This document shows, in pieces, positions 1-11,405 of a stretch of 64,000 nucleotides of DNA. The number at the start of each line of letters is the position of its first letter. The first letter of the stretch is position 1. The stretch comes from Palaemon carinicauda (Eukaryota; Arthropoda; Malacostraca; Decapoda; Palaemonidae): the NCBI RefSeq assembly GCF_036898095.1, contig NC_090729.1, positions 69,358,224 to 69,422,223 of the forward strand. Reading direction: 5' to 3'. The position numbers and the translations under genes are program-made. The notes beneath the pieces are model-generated. The model was not told where the DNA came from. It worked only from the letters and a program-made list of their open reading frames with translations, and searched no databases.

Positions 1-510
1 TCCCAGCCATTGAAACTCCTGAGCTGGAGAAAGTCGAGGTTTCTTGAAGTTGATCTTGAATCCCAGATGTTCCAGGAACTGGAACTTTTTCTTGGATGCC
101 TGCAGACAAGCCGTCCTGGATGCTGCCCACACCAGCCAGTCGTCCAGGTACGCTGCTACCTGAATGCCTTCTAGGCGTATTTGTTGAACAACTGCGTCTG
201 CAAGTTTCGTGAATATCCTTGGGGCTATATTTAGTCCGAAGGGCATGGCTCTGACGACATACTTTTTCTTCTGTAGCTTGAATCCTAAGTAGAAGGAGAG
301 GGGGCGGTTGACTGGAATATGCCAGTAAGCATCTGCCAGGTCTATTGAGATTTTTGGTAACAGGGTCTTAATGTGCTGAAGGGTTAACATCCTGAACTTG
401 CTGTTATCAATGAACTTGCTGAGTGGCGACCAGTCAAGAATGACTGAGTCCTTCTTGGGAACACAAAACAGCCTTCCCTGGAATCTGATGGACTTTGCCC
501 TCCTGATTAC
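1..510 (-). pseudogene. Reverse transcriptase domain of F1-a, partial
   Basis: RNA-dependent DNA polymerase core that copies the element RNA. Seen on the minus strand: RLFCVPKKDS near 450-490, AYWHIPVNRP near 305-335, MPFGLNIAP at 221-247 and the catalytic YLDD box at 139-150, so the active-site aspartates are kept. Compared with F1-b, four codons (DELR) are missing just after KKDS, an in-frame deletion in the first RT block. The domain continues past base 1. It starts downstream of, and partly overlaps, the Gag reading frame (Gag-type frame ends at 434), as in F1-b. Marked as a pseudogene because of the deletion and the broken upstream Gag; the RT core itself is open in what can be seen. Confidence 0.8.
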
Positions 511-2615
511 CCACTTGCTCAATAGTTCTAGGGTATATTCTTCCAGTGAGGGGGTGGAGTGTTGGAAGAATTGAGGGAATGATGGTGGAGACTTGCTCCA
601 GCTCCATCCAAATCCGATTTTGATTAGGCTGTGGGCCCAAGGATTGAAGGTCCAACGATCCTGAAAATGTTGGAGCCTCCCTCCTACCCGAAGCATCTCT
701 TTGCTTCGATTGTCCGGAGGATTTACTTCCCTGACCGCATCCTCCCTTACCTCGTGAGGGGTGTTTTGAGGAGCCCCGTCTGGAGCCTCTACCCTTGGGA
801 CGAAAGGTAGTGGTTTGCCTCTCGAACACTGGGTTAAATGCTGGTGACTGGGCAACCAGCTGTTGAGGCACCATCTGGAATGTGGTTTGCAGTTGAGCAA
901 CCACTTAGGGCACTGCGGTCATGGCGACTGTGAAATGGTGTTGCTGGATAGTCTAGGTCTCTTGGTCTTCCTCTTAGGTTGGGGACCCACATCCGAGGAA
1001 TACTTCCGTTTGGATGACATGCACCACTTCTGGAGAAGATTTCTATTCTCCTTTGCAGGTTTGTCAACTACCTCCTTGACCACTTCATTAGGAAAGAGGT
1101 CTTTACCCCAGATGTTGGGAGCTATCAGCTTCCTGGGTTCGTGTTTTACTGTTGCCTCAGCAAACACGAACTCTCTACATGCTCTTCTAGCTTTCATAAA
1201 GCCATATAAGTCTTTGAATAAGGTGGCCATGTGCATCTTAGCCATTACCATGTTCATATCTGGGGTGCTCTTTAGGCTTGCACACATTTCCATGCAGTTC
1301 TGTAGGGGTAGGGATGCCGCTAGTCTCTCCTTTGTCTCTTGTTCCCTACGCAAGAGAGTGTCTGACAGTTTCGGGAGATTCTCGCTGAACTGTCGTCCCG
1401 CGGTATCTGCATCCAACTTCCCTACCGAAAAGGTTAGGTGGACTTCCTTCCAATCCTTATGGAGCATTGGAAGGGCTAACGACAGAGGTCTACACTCTTC
1501 TAGTGTAGGGCATGGTTTGCCTGCCTCCACTGCCTTGGCAACAGCTTTAAAAGCCTTCGACTTAAAGGGGAAGGCTATTGAAGCAGGAGCAAGAAACGAA
1601 GGATGTTTCTTGCTCAAGGCGGACACTTTCGAGTTCGTATAGCCCACCTTCTTCAGGCTACTTGTTGTGGTCGAATACCATGACCTCCTTGGGTTCCGTC
1701 TCCTCTTTTGACGCTGGCTCCTGTTTCAATCGGATGAAGCATTCTTGGTAAGCATTAAAGCTTTGCCAAACTGGATGTCATCTAAGGGGACAGCTCCCAT
1801 CTTCTCCGATATGAAGAGTTTGCCATTAGTAATTGGCGTAACGTCTGCATACCTCCAGGGATTGATTTCGGAGCAGGGTGGGAGATCTTGGACTCTGGGT
1901 CGCATGTTTAACCCTTGGGAGGCGGTGAGTCGAGCTTCACGGAGCCCTCTCTCAAGTTTCGCTTCCCTAGCTTCGCCTTGCTTGCGAGTGTTCTCCATTA
2001 GAGCCGTAAGATTGGCCAGTGCCTGTCTTATGTCGTCTGATGGAGGGGCTGAAGATGTTGATGGCAACGGCTCCGGTGCCGGTACCGACGGAAGGAACTC
2101 CGACTCTACATCATCATCTTTATCTGGAGGAAGAGTAGACTCTTCCTCGGGATCTTACCTCAGTAGATCCTTTTCAGTGTCCGTAGACGCTTCGGACATC
2201 CTTTCCTCCAGGTGGATTCTATGCCCTGTAACTTCTCACTGACGTCCGTCTCGATGGCAATCTGGACGCAGGGGGGTTCAGGTCATGCTTGGGGTACGAC
2301 AGCTTTGATACCCGCTTTTGGGAACAGCAAATCGCGCATCCTTTCATTTGGAAGGTACGGTTCCGTAGAGTTCCTTTGGAACCCTCGTACCCATCTGCAC
2401 AGCTTTGCTCGTGCTGCATCCCTCGACTCCGCTGACTTGGGGTCGTCTAAACCTTTGGTCACCAAGGTCCCGCATACGTTGCAGCCTTGGGGGTCCCAGT
2501 ACCGCAGGGTTTCTGTATTCTTGGTGCAGGGGGCGTGAGACCTGCACGCCTTGTGACCACAGAAGTCCTTACTCCTGTGGTTGCAAAAGATTAGCTCGCA
2601 CTTCATTTGGTCCTC
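434..2615 (-). pseudogene. Gag-like ORF of F1-a, frame-broken
   Basis: Structural/nucleic-acid-binding protein of the DIRS element. The N-terminus (2615-2283) holds a dense Cys/His cluster, with the pattern KCELIFC, FCGHKAC, SHAPC and CNVCG, likely zinc-binding. The middle (1647-919) carries the family block GKPCPTLEECRPLSLALP, a helical stretch and the block NIWGKDLFPNEVVKEVV. The C-terminal part (904-434) is Arg/Gly-rich (RPKGRGSRRGSS), typical of RNA-binding tails. At least three frame changes (near 2280-2070, 1730-1650 and 910) separate these parts. The first ATG in the zinc-cluster frame follows a splice-acceptor-like CTTTACAG at 2616-2623. In F1-b this ATG is replaced by ATC, so the true start of the family is not certain. 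Confidence 0.75.
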
Positions 2616-2755
2616 CTGTAAAGAGAGGAAAATTAAATGAGTATGCGGTTGTTTATCGCACATGATAGGCAAATTATGCAAAATATTAATATTAGTATTT
2701 TAACCATTGTAGCTTAGGATAGTTAAGCTAGAAAAGAAATAAGAAAGACACATAC
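2616..2755 (-). other. Candidate spliceosomal intron in F1-a leader
   Basis: On the minus strand the sequence CACAA|GTATGTG (donor at 2755) and TCTCTTTACAG|GAGG (acceptor ending at 2616) bracket 140 nt. The same donor and acceptor are present in F1-b with a 164-nt interval. Splicing would place the zinc-cluster Gag frame just after a short leader exon. Conservation of both borders is seen; use as an intron is inferred. Confidence 0.45.
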
Positions 2756-4727
2756 TTGTGTTTCCTGTCCAGCCAATTGCTGTGACCTCCCCCAAAATTA
2801 GTCATAGAGTTTCCATACTCAGGAAAACTCAAGGAGAAGGGTTCTAACCTTTAGGGATAGATAAGTGTATACTAACACCAATCCTTCTTAAGTTCTTTAA
2901 TATTGTGGGCAAAGTAGTTAACTGATTAACTATCAGTGTAATGAAGGAAATCTTTTCCATCAATATAGGATTGGTCTCAACAATAGACTGTGCAGAGAAA
3001 CACAAGGTATGTTGGAAAATAACTACTGTATGATATATGCTATAGTTTTCTGTCTGCAGTATATCTATACTGCAAATATACTGGGTACTGTATAATCATA
3101 TACTGTAGTTGAGCCGGCATGTTGCCGGCTAGGCTAGCACCTGGCGGCACGGTCCAGCCGGCAGTACCTGGCGGCACCGGTCCAGCCGGCATGACACCGG
3201 CTGGGTTAGTACCTGACGGCACCGGTCCAGTCGGCATAATGCCGGCTGGGTTAGTACCTGGCGGCACTAGCTGACAGAGTGAGAGAAAGCATGGAGTGAA
3301 GGGCTGCCTTATTAAAATGTTTGTTAACAATAAATAAGGGTGTAAGTACTCAACCCTACTGCCTTCCTACAGAATGAGGGTTCAAATGGAAGGGGAGAAT
3401 AAGTCATTCAAGCTTCCATCCAGCCACAAAATCCGTTGCTGGTCACTGCCGGCATTGGGGTTGTGGATGGCAATCCTTCACTGCCAGCATTGGGGTTGTG
3501 GATGGCAATCCAAGGGAGGACTGAAGAACACTCAACAGTAAAGGGGTCTCCCACTGGCAGCCGTCTTAGCCGGCACAACCTTTCCCAGGAAAAGACTGAG
3601 TGGCTAATACAGCTGTTTATGTAAGAGCCCCGGCCAGCACCACTATCCACCCGGCAAGCGGTGAGAATGTAGGACGCCGGCCACAGGATTGCGATGGCTA
3701 GGCTATCGCTAAAGGACAGGGAGAGGCAGGGAAAAGGGTCATTTATTAAGTGTGGAAGAAGGCGGCAGGATTGCCGCCACTAACTCACAAGGGAGAAACT
3801 CTGTTTCAGTATCGGCGCCATCCTAGGCGGCAAAACAATATTCATTCCTCAGCCTAGGGTCTGCTGAAACCGGACTAGTCTTCTAAACCGCAGGGGAGAA
3901 GGTGGGGGGCATCAAACTACCATTTCAGGTGCAGCATAGGGAGGCTTAGCCTCCTATGCTGGCAGCTGCAAGCTGGCAGGGGAGTGACTACTCACCCTAC
4001 TGCTCAGCTGCCAGCAAAAAGACTGAATATTCTGAGGTTCTGACGAAAACCAAAGCCGGGATACTCGCCGGCAAGGGTGGAGACAGAAAAACCTAGCCTA
4101 GTCAAGCCGGAGTAATGTACTCTATGGCAAGACCAGGCAGGGTTGTCGCCTATGGCGGCACTGAGAGGGAAGGAGGGATTACCCCTAAATCTCCACAGGA
4201 GACGAGTATCGAGTTATAATTCTAGGAGATATCTATCTCCCATTGAATTGATAAAACGATACATGAGGGTAATCGGGGATAATGTATGAAAGTATACAAA
4301 AGCGCGTAGGCTAGGTAGCCTAGCACAGGGCGAGATCTCGGTTACCTAAATCGCCGAAACTCTTAACGTATACGATCGACATAAGGAAGAGGAAAATATA
4401 TGCATAAATGTATATATCTTTACTAGTATAATTATGCCTAAATAGCTTTCATGAATTATTAATGCTATTACAACCGGGAATGTCATTCTGCTAACTAAAT
4501 AAAGCATGCATGACGAACGACAGCGCCCATGGCTCTTCCGGTGACCAGCTAAGCTCCTAAACACAATAGTTTACTCTAATTTTACTCTGAAGCAGGAGCT
4601 AAAAATTATACACTATAAAGAATAAATACTCAACTTTCCAGAGGCAGAAGAAGCTGGATATTGCATAATATCGTCAAATTAACGATCACAAACGTTAGAA
4701 CAACGGGAAAAAACACCGTGCGAATAC
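2756..4727 (-). other. Long non-coding 5' leader of F1-a
   Basis: About 2 kb without a plausible gene between the terminal repeat and Gag. It is rich in CCGGC/GCCGGC words and matches the leaders of F1-b (11406-13225) and F1-c (31551-32035 and 35670-36920). The segment 4200-4340 (gatatctatctcccattg, cgatacatgagggtaat) is the counterpart of the MULE insertion site in F1-c, and so gives the empty-site sequence for that insertion. Confidence 0.6.
3107..3275 (-). repeat. CCGGC-type tandem repeat in F1-a leader
   Basis: About three imperfect units built around gcaccggtccagccggcat and ggctgggttagtacctg. Equivalent but differently sized GC-rich arrays occur in F1-b (about 11830-12160) and F1-c (about 36290-36540), so the leader array varies in copy number between elements. 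Confidence 0.65.
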
Positions 4728-5070
4728 GCTACAAAAAAAGGAATAAGCCCCATCTTGGATATTCGTAATAGTACGGGAGGAAGGGTAACCTTGATAACGG
4801 CTCCCCTTCTGTTTTCACCACTCTTCCCCCTCGAAACGAAAACGCTATTCGGGGTGAAGATTGCTATGTGTCGTATCAAGATATACGTTCCCTGATATTA
4901 TGCAATATCCTTAATAGAAATTTTAAGGATATTCGTGCCAGGAATTAGAATTCTGGAGACCTAAAGGTCAATTCTCTTGGAATATCACTGTAGCCAAATA
5001 TCCCTTAAAAAGCTATCAATAGGAACCTTCCATCAGGACGACATGGCTTGAACTCCCCCCCCCCAAAAAA
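4728..5070 (-). repeat. Left (5') inverted terminal repeat of F1-a
   Basis: Ends with ccatcaggacgacatggctt at 5031-5050, the outermost part of the F1 terminus, and is the reverse complement of the F1-c left end (31205-31550). Landmarks are cctcgaaacgaaaacgctat and the inverted aaggatat words. The final bases run into C and A tracts and then the microsatellite. Confidence 0.75.
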
Positions 5071-5072
5071 AA

Positions 5073-5220
<148 letters not shown>

Positions 5221-5221
5221 A

Positions 5222-5560
5222 TATAATGTCCTGATGAAAGGTTCCTTTTGTAGCTTCCTAAGGGTATATTTGACTACAGTGGATATTCCCAGAGAATTAA
5301 ACTAAAAGTCTCCAGAATTCCAACTTCTGGCGCAAGTACCCTCAAGGTTGCCCTTTAGGATATCGCATAATAACTGGGGACGTATTCTTGACACGCCACT
5401 TAGCTATCTGCACCCCACATAGCGTTTACGCTTCGAGGGGGGAACAAGTGGCAAGATATAGGAGGAGGCGTTACAAAGTTTTCCTCCTCCGTTACTGTTA
5501 GGGGCACTCGGATGACGTCATATTCGTCGCCATCTTGCTGACGTCATCTCTGCCCGCCAA
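5222..5560 (-). repeat. 3' inverted terminal repeat of F1-b
   Basis: Begins atgtcctgatgaaaggttcc and runs through cgcttcgaggggggaac, matching the F1-c left end in sense and the F1-a terminal repeat (4728-5070) in reverse complement. The outermost 20 or so bases of the terminus are replaced by the microsatellite. Confidence 0.75.
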
Positions 5561-5651
5561 CTCCATTCCTTTTAGCGTTAAGACCAGCCCCCCAGGATAC
5601 AGTAAGATCGGGAGGGGGCCTGGCAAGGCCTTATAGAGAACAAAGGGCGGG

Positions 5652-5745
5652 TCCATCAGGACGACATGGCTATCTCACCCAAAAATAGATTTTTCGCTTC
5701 GCTCAAAATCCATTTTTTGGGCTCACGCCATGTCGTCCTGATGGA
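5652..5745. repeat. Internal complementary region (hairpin) of F1-b
   Basis: A 94-bp imperfect palindrome, beginning tccatcaggacgacatggc and ending gccatgtcgtcctgatgga. It equals the right end of a family F1 element joined to its left end. In DIRS1 this internal complementary region is proposed to template circularisation of the cDNA. F1-c has a 94-bp equivalent at 42074-42167. Confidence 0.8.
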
Positions 5746-6546
5746 AGTGTACCAGAGCATTAATGTATCGTGGATTTTTAGTGCCTTCGACTTCCAGACA
5801 ATATTCCTTTGGTCTTATGACCTAAGAGACCTATGACATTACCGGTATACAGTATGTCATTTCAGCTAAGCATGTACTGTTACTGCTTCCTGCCCCCCTG
5901 CAGGGAAGAGTCCAATTGGACTCTGGAAAGTCTCGATGTTGCATGGTAAATGGAACCCACCCAGCATCGAGAAGAACCTGCCGGTCTCGGAGCAAGGTGA
6001 TAGATAGAGTATGTATCACGTGTCGGAACAAGTTACACCAAGCCAGATGGGTTTGTTTAAGTGTAGGAATGATAGAATTCTATTGTTCAAGCACATCATG
6101 CAGAGTAGAGGGAAAAATATTACTCACAACAGATTTTATTATAATGTTAGGGCGAAATAAGACGCACAAAAACCATTAAATCTATTTATTAACAATAAAT
6201 AAGAATTAGCATACCTAAATTATAATGTAAAGCTGCAATTGAAAATGCAAATAAATTACATAGACTTGGAGCATAGACAGAAATGATCGTGGTGCCTGAA
6301 AAGGAAACTTGCCACCCACACATGTCAATTCCATAGGAATTGTAATGTCTTTCTGAGAATGTCTTTATATACACTTCATATCGTAAACACGTGACAAAAG
6401 TGTTCAGTCTGTGTAACATCACCTCAGTATATTAGAACAGTCCGTGGTGTCACCATGGTAACACAAATTTCACTATGTTGCACACTAGTGTCAACACAGT
6501 CACCCTTAGAGTTAGAGTCCCATATAACTCACTGTTCTTCGCAGCA
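5746..6546 (-). other. 3' non-coding region of F1-b
   Basis: AT-rich stretch between the recombinase stop and the internal complementary region. It parallels 41281-42073 of F1-c, for example caccatggtgaca near the recombinase end and the tgcagggaag block. No gene is supported. Confidence 0.6.
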
Positions 6547-7530
6547 CTAAGCCGCAGGTTTTAGCACACTACCTGCCGCTACCACAAAGTGTTTCACTTC
6601 TTGCACCTGCTTTGCATAGTGTTTAAAGAACACTCTGGATGACTTCCATCCTGTAAACGAGCGAAAACTCTCGAAATCCGTTGATTGGAAGAAATTCAAG
6701 GAAGAGGCGACTTTCCTAGGATCCTGAACTGCGAGTGTACTGTCAGGATCCGCTCTGCGAATAAAGTAGGTGTTCTTCGCCCATAGTTGTTTAAGTGACA
6801 AGTCGGAACCCAATGTTTCTCCTTTAAAGAGCTGTCCTCCACGGAAGTCTGAAGTTCTTCGAAGATAGACCTTTAGACTCTCCACTGGACACAGGGAGAT
6901 ATCTTCCTTCAGAGGGCAGATTTTCCAGGGACCCCATCTCTTAGTGGGTAGCTCGTTCTTGGCGAGAAACGTTGGGTCAGGAAAGAGGGTGAGTTCGCCT
7001 GTTTCTGCGAACTGAATCTTGCCTTTTTCCCTTGATAATGCCACAAATTCCCTAACTCTAGCCCCCGAGGCTAGAGCAAACAAGAAAATCACTTTCTGAG
7101 TCAAATCTTTCAGAGGGTAAGTCCCATTGTTCAAACCTGAGGCAAAATGTAGCACCTTATCGAGAGACTAGGAGATAGGTCTCGGAGGGGCTGCAGGTCT
7201 GAGTCTAGCACATGCCTTCGGCACTTTGTTGAAGATTTCGCTGGACAGGTCTATCTGGAAGGCGTATAGTAAGGGTCTTGTCAAGGCCGATTTACAAGTG
7301 GAAATCGTGTTAGCCGCTAAGCCTTGTCCATGAAGGTGAATGAAAAAGGACAAGCAGAAATCCTTCGATATTTCCGTAGGATTTCTCGCATTGACAAAGG
7401 CCACCCATTTCTTCCAAGATGACTCCTATTGCCTTCTGGTAGATTTCGTCTTATATTCCTCCAAGAAGTCTAAGCTTTCCTCCGAGATCACAAACCTCGT
7501 CTTGACGGCTAGGGAGAGAAAATCAGGAGA
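6547..7530 (-). pseudogene. Tyrosine recombinase of F1-b
   Basis: Integrates the circular DNA form of DIRS elements. The N-terminal half (7404-7168) has the SAM-like DNA-binding style text FCLSFFIHLHGQGLAANT and STCKSALTRPLLYAFQ. The catalytic half has FLFALASGARVREFVAL (first Arg) and, near the end, FTGWKSSRVFFKHYAKQV, with the likely nucleophilic Tyr in KHYAKQ. The frame ends ...SVLKPAA at 6547. A TAG at 7165-7167 separates the two halves, and another stop lies upstream in the RRQ/ESSWKKW segment, so the protein cannot be made in one piece. It is the last ORF of the element, immediately before the 3' non-coding region. Confidence 0.8.
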
Positions 7531-9440
7531 TGAAGGTCTCGGGTTTTCTGTAATGAAGCGAAGACAGTTGACTTCTGAACTTGTTGGGACAACTGGGTCC
7601 GGCAGGGGAATTAGCTACGGTTGTAATTCCAGGATCAATGGGAACCAGTTGCTCCGGGGCCACTTGGGAGCCACTAGGGCGGCTATTCCTTGAAAGGATC
7701 TCAGCTTGGTGAGGACCTTTAGCAGAAGGTTGGGCGGAGGGAACAGGTAAATCTTGGTCCATCTGTTCCAGTCCAGGGACATGGCGTCCACCGCTTCCGT
7801 TCGAGGGTCCTCGTATGGGGCCACGTAGTGAGGAAGTTTCTTGTTGTCGCTCGTTGCGAAGAGGCCGATCTGCAGTTCCGGGACTTGGTGAGAGATGAAG
7901 GAGAATGAATGTGCGTCTAGGGACCATTCTGACTCTATCGGAGCTATCCTGGATAGAGCATCCGCCGTCACGTTGCGGAACCCTTGAAGGTGAACTGCTT
8001 AGAGGTGCCATCTTTTCTTCTCCGCCAGACGGAAGATGGGCAACAACACTTGGTTGAGTTGGGACGATCTTGAGCCCTGACGATTCAGACATCTGACCAC
8101 TACGGTGCTGTCCAGAGTCAGTCGTATGTGGACTGAGGTACGTGGGGACAGCCTCTTCAATGTGAGAAAGACTGGCATGGCCTACAAGATGTTGATGTGA
8201 AATGTCTTGAACAGAGGGGACCACGTTCCTTGAACGTGACTTTGATGGGAGTGACACCCCCATCCTTCTAGCGATGCGTCCGTATGGATGACGACCGAGG
8301 TACCGACCTCCTGAACTCCTTGGCCTCCGATCATGGCTTGAGGAGTGATTGTAGCCAAGACGGTAGTGGTCTCTTGAGATCTCTTCGAGCGTTTGATGCG
8401 TATCTTCTCCAGACTCCCGATGCATCTTTTAGCTGTGCTCTTAGCACTGGGTCTGTCACTGAAGCGAACTGGAGGGAGCCGAGCACCCGTTCCTGTTGTC
8501 GTCTTGAAATCCGTTTGGATTTGAGAAGTCTCTTGACAGACCTAGCTATTTCCCTCCTCTTCTTTAGCGGAATGGAAAGACGGTGTGACTGAAGGTCCCA
8601 ATGTATGCTTAGCCGTTGGAACTTCTGAGCTAGAGATAGTCGAGACATTTTGGTGTTTATCTTGAATCCTAGATGTTCCTGGAATTGGATCACCTTTGAG
8701 GAAGCTTGCAGGCATTCTTCTTCTGATGCTGCCCACACCAGCCAATCGTCCAGGTAAGCCATCACCTGGACGACTTGTAGGCGTAGTTGTTGAACAATTG
8801 TCTCTGCAGGCTTCGTGAAGATCTTTGGGGCTATGTTTAGCCCGAAGGGCATGGATCTGAAAACGTACTGTCTTCCTTGAAGCCTGAACCCTAGGTAGGA
8901 GGTGGTCTGGCAATTCATTGGAATGTGCCAGTAGGCGTCCACCATGTCTATCGAGACTGTGTATGCCTTTCGGGGCAATAGGGCTTGTATGTGCTGAAGG
9001 GTCAGCATCTTGAACTTGTTGTTCGCGATGAACTTGTTGAGAGGGGACAAGTCTAGAATGACTCTGAGTTCGTCGGAGTCTTTCTTGGGAACACAGAACA
9101 ATCTTCCTTGGAACCTGATGAACTTTGCCCTCTTGATCACTTTTTTGTTCTAGAGTTCTCGGACATATTCTTCCAGAACCGGGGTGGAGTGTTGGAAGAA
9201 TTGGGGGAAAGCTGGTGGTGTTGTCTTCCAGCTCCAGGCTAGTCCGTTCTTGATGATGCTGTGAGCCCAGGGATCGAAGGTCCAACGATCCCGGAAGAGA
9301 CGGAGTCTTCCTCCTACCGAAAGCAACTCATTGCTTCTGGTGTCCAGAGGGCCTGCCTCCTCGACCGCTTGCTCCCCTGCCTCCTCTCCCTCTGGAGGGA
9401 CGTCTAGAGGAGTCTCTCCTGGAGCCTCTACCTTTAGCAC
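7531..9440 (-). pseudogene. RT-RNase H polyprotein of F1-b
   Basis: Pol of the DIRS element. RT: RLFCVPKKDSDELRVILD, AYWHIPMNCQ, MPFGLNIAPKIFTK and YLDD at 8745-8756, all in one open frame from 9140 to 8331. The same frame extends upstream to 9440, interrupted once by TAG at 9150-9152, and overlaps the Gag 3' end (9328), so pol is probably expressed from an overlapping frame. At 8331 a TGA replaces the TGG seen in F1-c. RNase H follows in other frames: SVVIHTDASLEGWG (first catalytic Asp), LTLDSTVVVRCLN, and TADALSR near 7950-7971. The conserved post-RNase H segment with YLFPPPNLL ends near 7615. The 300-residue frame at 7523-8425 is an off-frame shadow. Confidence 0.82.
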
Positions 9441-11241
9441 GAAAGGTAGTAGTCTGCCTCTCGTAGGCAGGCGTGAAGGCTGGTGACTGAGTCACCACCG
9501 GCTGGGGTACCAGTTGGAAGGTTTGTTGGGGCTGCGCCACCAACTGGGGAGCTGCGGCCGCGGGAAGTTGATGTTTTGCCTGTCGAGGCTGCGTCCTTGG
9601 TCTCTTGGACTTCTTTGGTTGGAGACCTTCATCCGGAGAAGATTTTCTTTTCGATGACATGCCCCACTTCTGGAGAAGATTCCTATTCTCTGTGGCGGCC
9701 TTGTCGACGATCTCCTTGACCAAGTCATTGGGGAAAAGATCCTTTCCCCAAATGTTGGAGGCAGTCAACTTCCTCGGTTCGTGTTTAATCGTGGCTGATG
9801 TAAACACGAACTCCCTGCAGGCCCTCTGTGCTCTGACGAAGCTATAGAAGTCCTTCGTCAGGGTTGCCAAGTGGGGTTTGGCTAGGACCATGAATACATC
9901 TGGGGTCCTCTGTTCCCCAGCCATTGTCTCCATGATCACCTGGAGGGAGAGAGAGGCAGCCAGCCTCTCTTTCGTATCCTGTTCTCGGCGAAGGAGAAAC
10001 TCGGATAGTTTAGGGAGGTTCTCGCTGAACTGATGTCCAGCGATGTCGTCCTCCAACTTCCCAACCGAGAAGGTTAACTGGATGTCCTTCCAGTCCTTGT
10101 CATCAGGGGGGTAAGGCGAGGGAGAGGGGCCTACATTCCTCCAATGTAGGGCAAGGTTTCCCCGCCTCCACTGCCTTTAGTACTGCCTGGAAGGACTTCT
10201 CTGCAAAGAGGAAGACCATTGTATTGGGAGCAAGAAAAGACGGGTGTTTCTTGCTAAGGGCTGGCACCTTAGAGTTAGTGTAGCCCCTGTCCTTCAGGCA
10301 ACCTGCTAGCAGGGATTGAGCCTTTGCGTGGTCAAACACGATGACCTCCTTCGGCTCTGTTTCCTCCTTGGAAACGGGTTCCGACTTGAGTCGTTCAAAG
10401 CAATCCGGGTACGACTCGAAGCTAGGCCAGAATTCCACCTCTTCAAGGGGGACGGTGCCTAGCTTGTCCGAGATCACGATCCTCCCGCTGGTGATAGGCA
10501 TGTACTCGGCATGCTTCCACGGGTTGGTCATGGAGCAGGTGGGAAGTTCCTTGATGTTGAGCCTCCTCTGAGGCCCGCATTGAAGCGTCAAGCGAAGGAT
10601 TTCCTTCTTGAAATCTTCGTCCCTCTGCTTGAACTTCTCCTCGAGGATTGCCATCATAGCTTGAAATGTAGCCATGGAATCGTCCGGCTTCGTGGGCAGA
10701 GGAGTGGACGACGTAGAGGGAATGGGTTCCGAGGTGATAACCGGCGACACGGAGGCCAATGCAACGTCCTCATCCTGGGATTTAGGAGCCACCGTAGACT
10801 CCTCTTTGCGACCATCGGCCAGAAGGGTCTTCTCAGTGGTGTCTGACACCTCTGACATCCTTTCATCCTCTATGTGGATGTCTTTCAATGCGTCCGATAC
10901 GTCGGAATCGACCGTCAACTGGACGCATGGGATCTCGGGTTGAGGGATTACGGCACCCGCAGACGCCTTAGGGAAGAGCATGGCCCTCATCTGCTTGTTG
11001 GGAAGGTAAGGCCCCGTGGCGTTCTTCTGGAAACCACGCACCCACTTGCGTAGTTTCTTCCTGGCGATGTCCCTTGACTCCGCAGACTGGGGAGTCTCAA
11101 ACCCCTCGTTGAGCAGGTCCTTGCACGTAGTACGAACCTGCGGGTGACAGAGCAGCTGGCGTGCGTCTGGCACGCCAGATGGCCGTAGAAGTCCCGGCGC
11201 CGAACGCTGCAGAAGGTGCTCTCACACCGGATGTACTCCTC
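9328..11241 (-). pseudogene. Gag-like ORF of F1-b
   Basis: Gag protein, best preserved of family F1. The N-terminal Cys/His segment (11241-11175: RCESTFC, GHLACQTHA) is shifted relative to the long frame 11173-10103. That frame has TPQSAESRDIARKKLRKW, an acidic Ser/Pro linker, a coiled-coil-like MMAILEEKFKQRDEDFKKE segment and GKPCPTLEECRPLSLALP. A second frameshift (10103-10056) leads into the C-terminal half (10056-9328), with NIWGKDLFPNDLVKEIV and an Arg/Gly-rich tail (KGRGSRRDSSRRPSRGRGG). Two frameshifts break the ORF. The tail overlaps the start of pol by about 110 nt. Confidence 0.78.
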
Positions 11242-11405
11242 CTGTAAAGAAAGGAAAGGTACATGAGTATGTGGAAGTCTATCATGCTTGACTTGAATTA
11301 ATCTTAGATTAATCTTAATTTAATCTTAATTATATAATATAAGATTCCTTTCCAAGTGTAAGCTTAGGATAGGTAAGCTGGAATTGAAGTAGGAAAGACA
11401 CATAC
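11242..11405 (-). other. Candidate leader intron of F1-b
   Basis: Minus strand TTCACAA|GTATGTGTC (donor at 11405) to CTTTCTTTACAG|GAGG (acceptor ending at 11242), 164 nt. Both borders match F1-a. No frame is consistently open across the upstream exon in both copies, so it looks like a leader intron and not a coding one. Confidence 0.45.

Larger units (their letters stand above)
1..5070 (-). mobile_element. DIRS1-like retrotransposon, family F1 copy a (3' part beyond window)
   Basis: Read right to left: inverted terminal repeat (about 5070-4728), long leader, a Gag-like ORF with Cys/His cluster, then the RT domain, which runs off the left edge. RNase H, recombinase and 3' terminus are outside the window. 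It aligns along its length with F1-b (5222-13225) and F1-c (31205-42615), which do show a tyrosine recombinase and so set the class as DIRS rather than LTR. Gag is frame-broken, so the copy is inactive. It lies head-to-tail with F1-b, with a TA/GATA microsatellite between them. Confidence 0.85.

Noticed and set aside
863..1642. 259-residue plus-strand frame
   Set aside because: Antisense shadow of the F1-a Gag frame, which has conserved counterparts in two other copies.
2756..2805. Gag start in the upstream exon (MTNFGGGHSNWLDRKHK) spliced to the zinc cluster
   Set aside because: Looked attractive, but after the predicted splice the frame hits a stop (TGA) in F1-a; the zinc-cluster frame is open only from the other phase, so the upstream exon is more likely untranslated.
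5652..5745. Possible CRISPR-like or riboswitch hairpin
   Set aside because: Single palindrome explained by DIRS end-joining; no spaced array and the genome is animal.
7523..8425. 300-residue minus frame in F1-b
   Set aside because: Crosses the RNase H region in the wrong frame; the catalytic motifs are in other frames.
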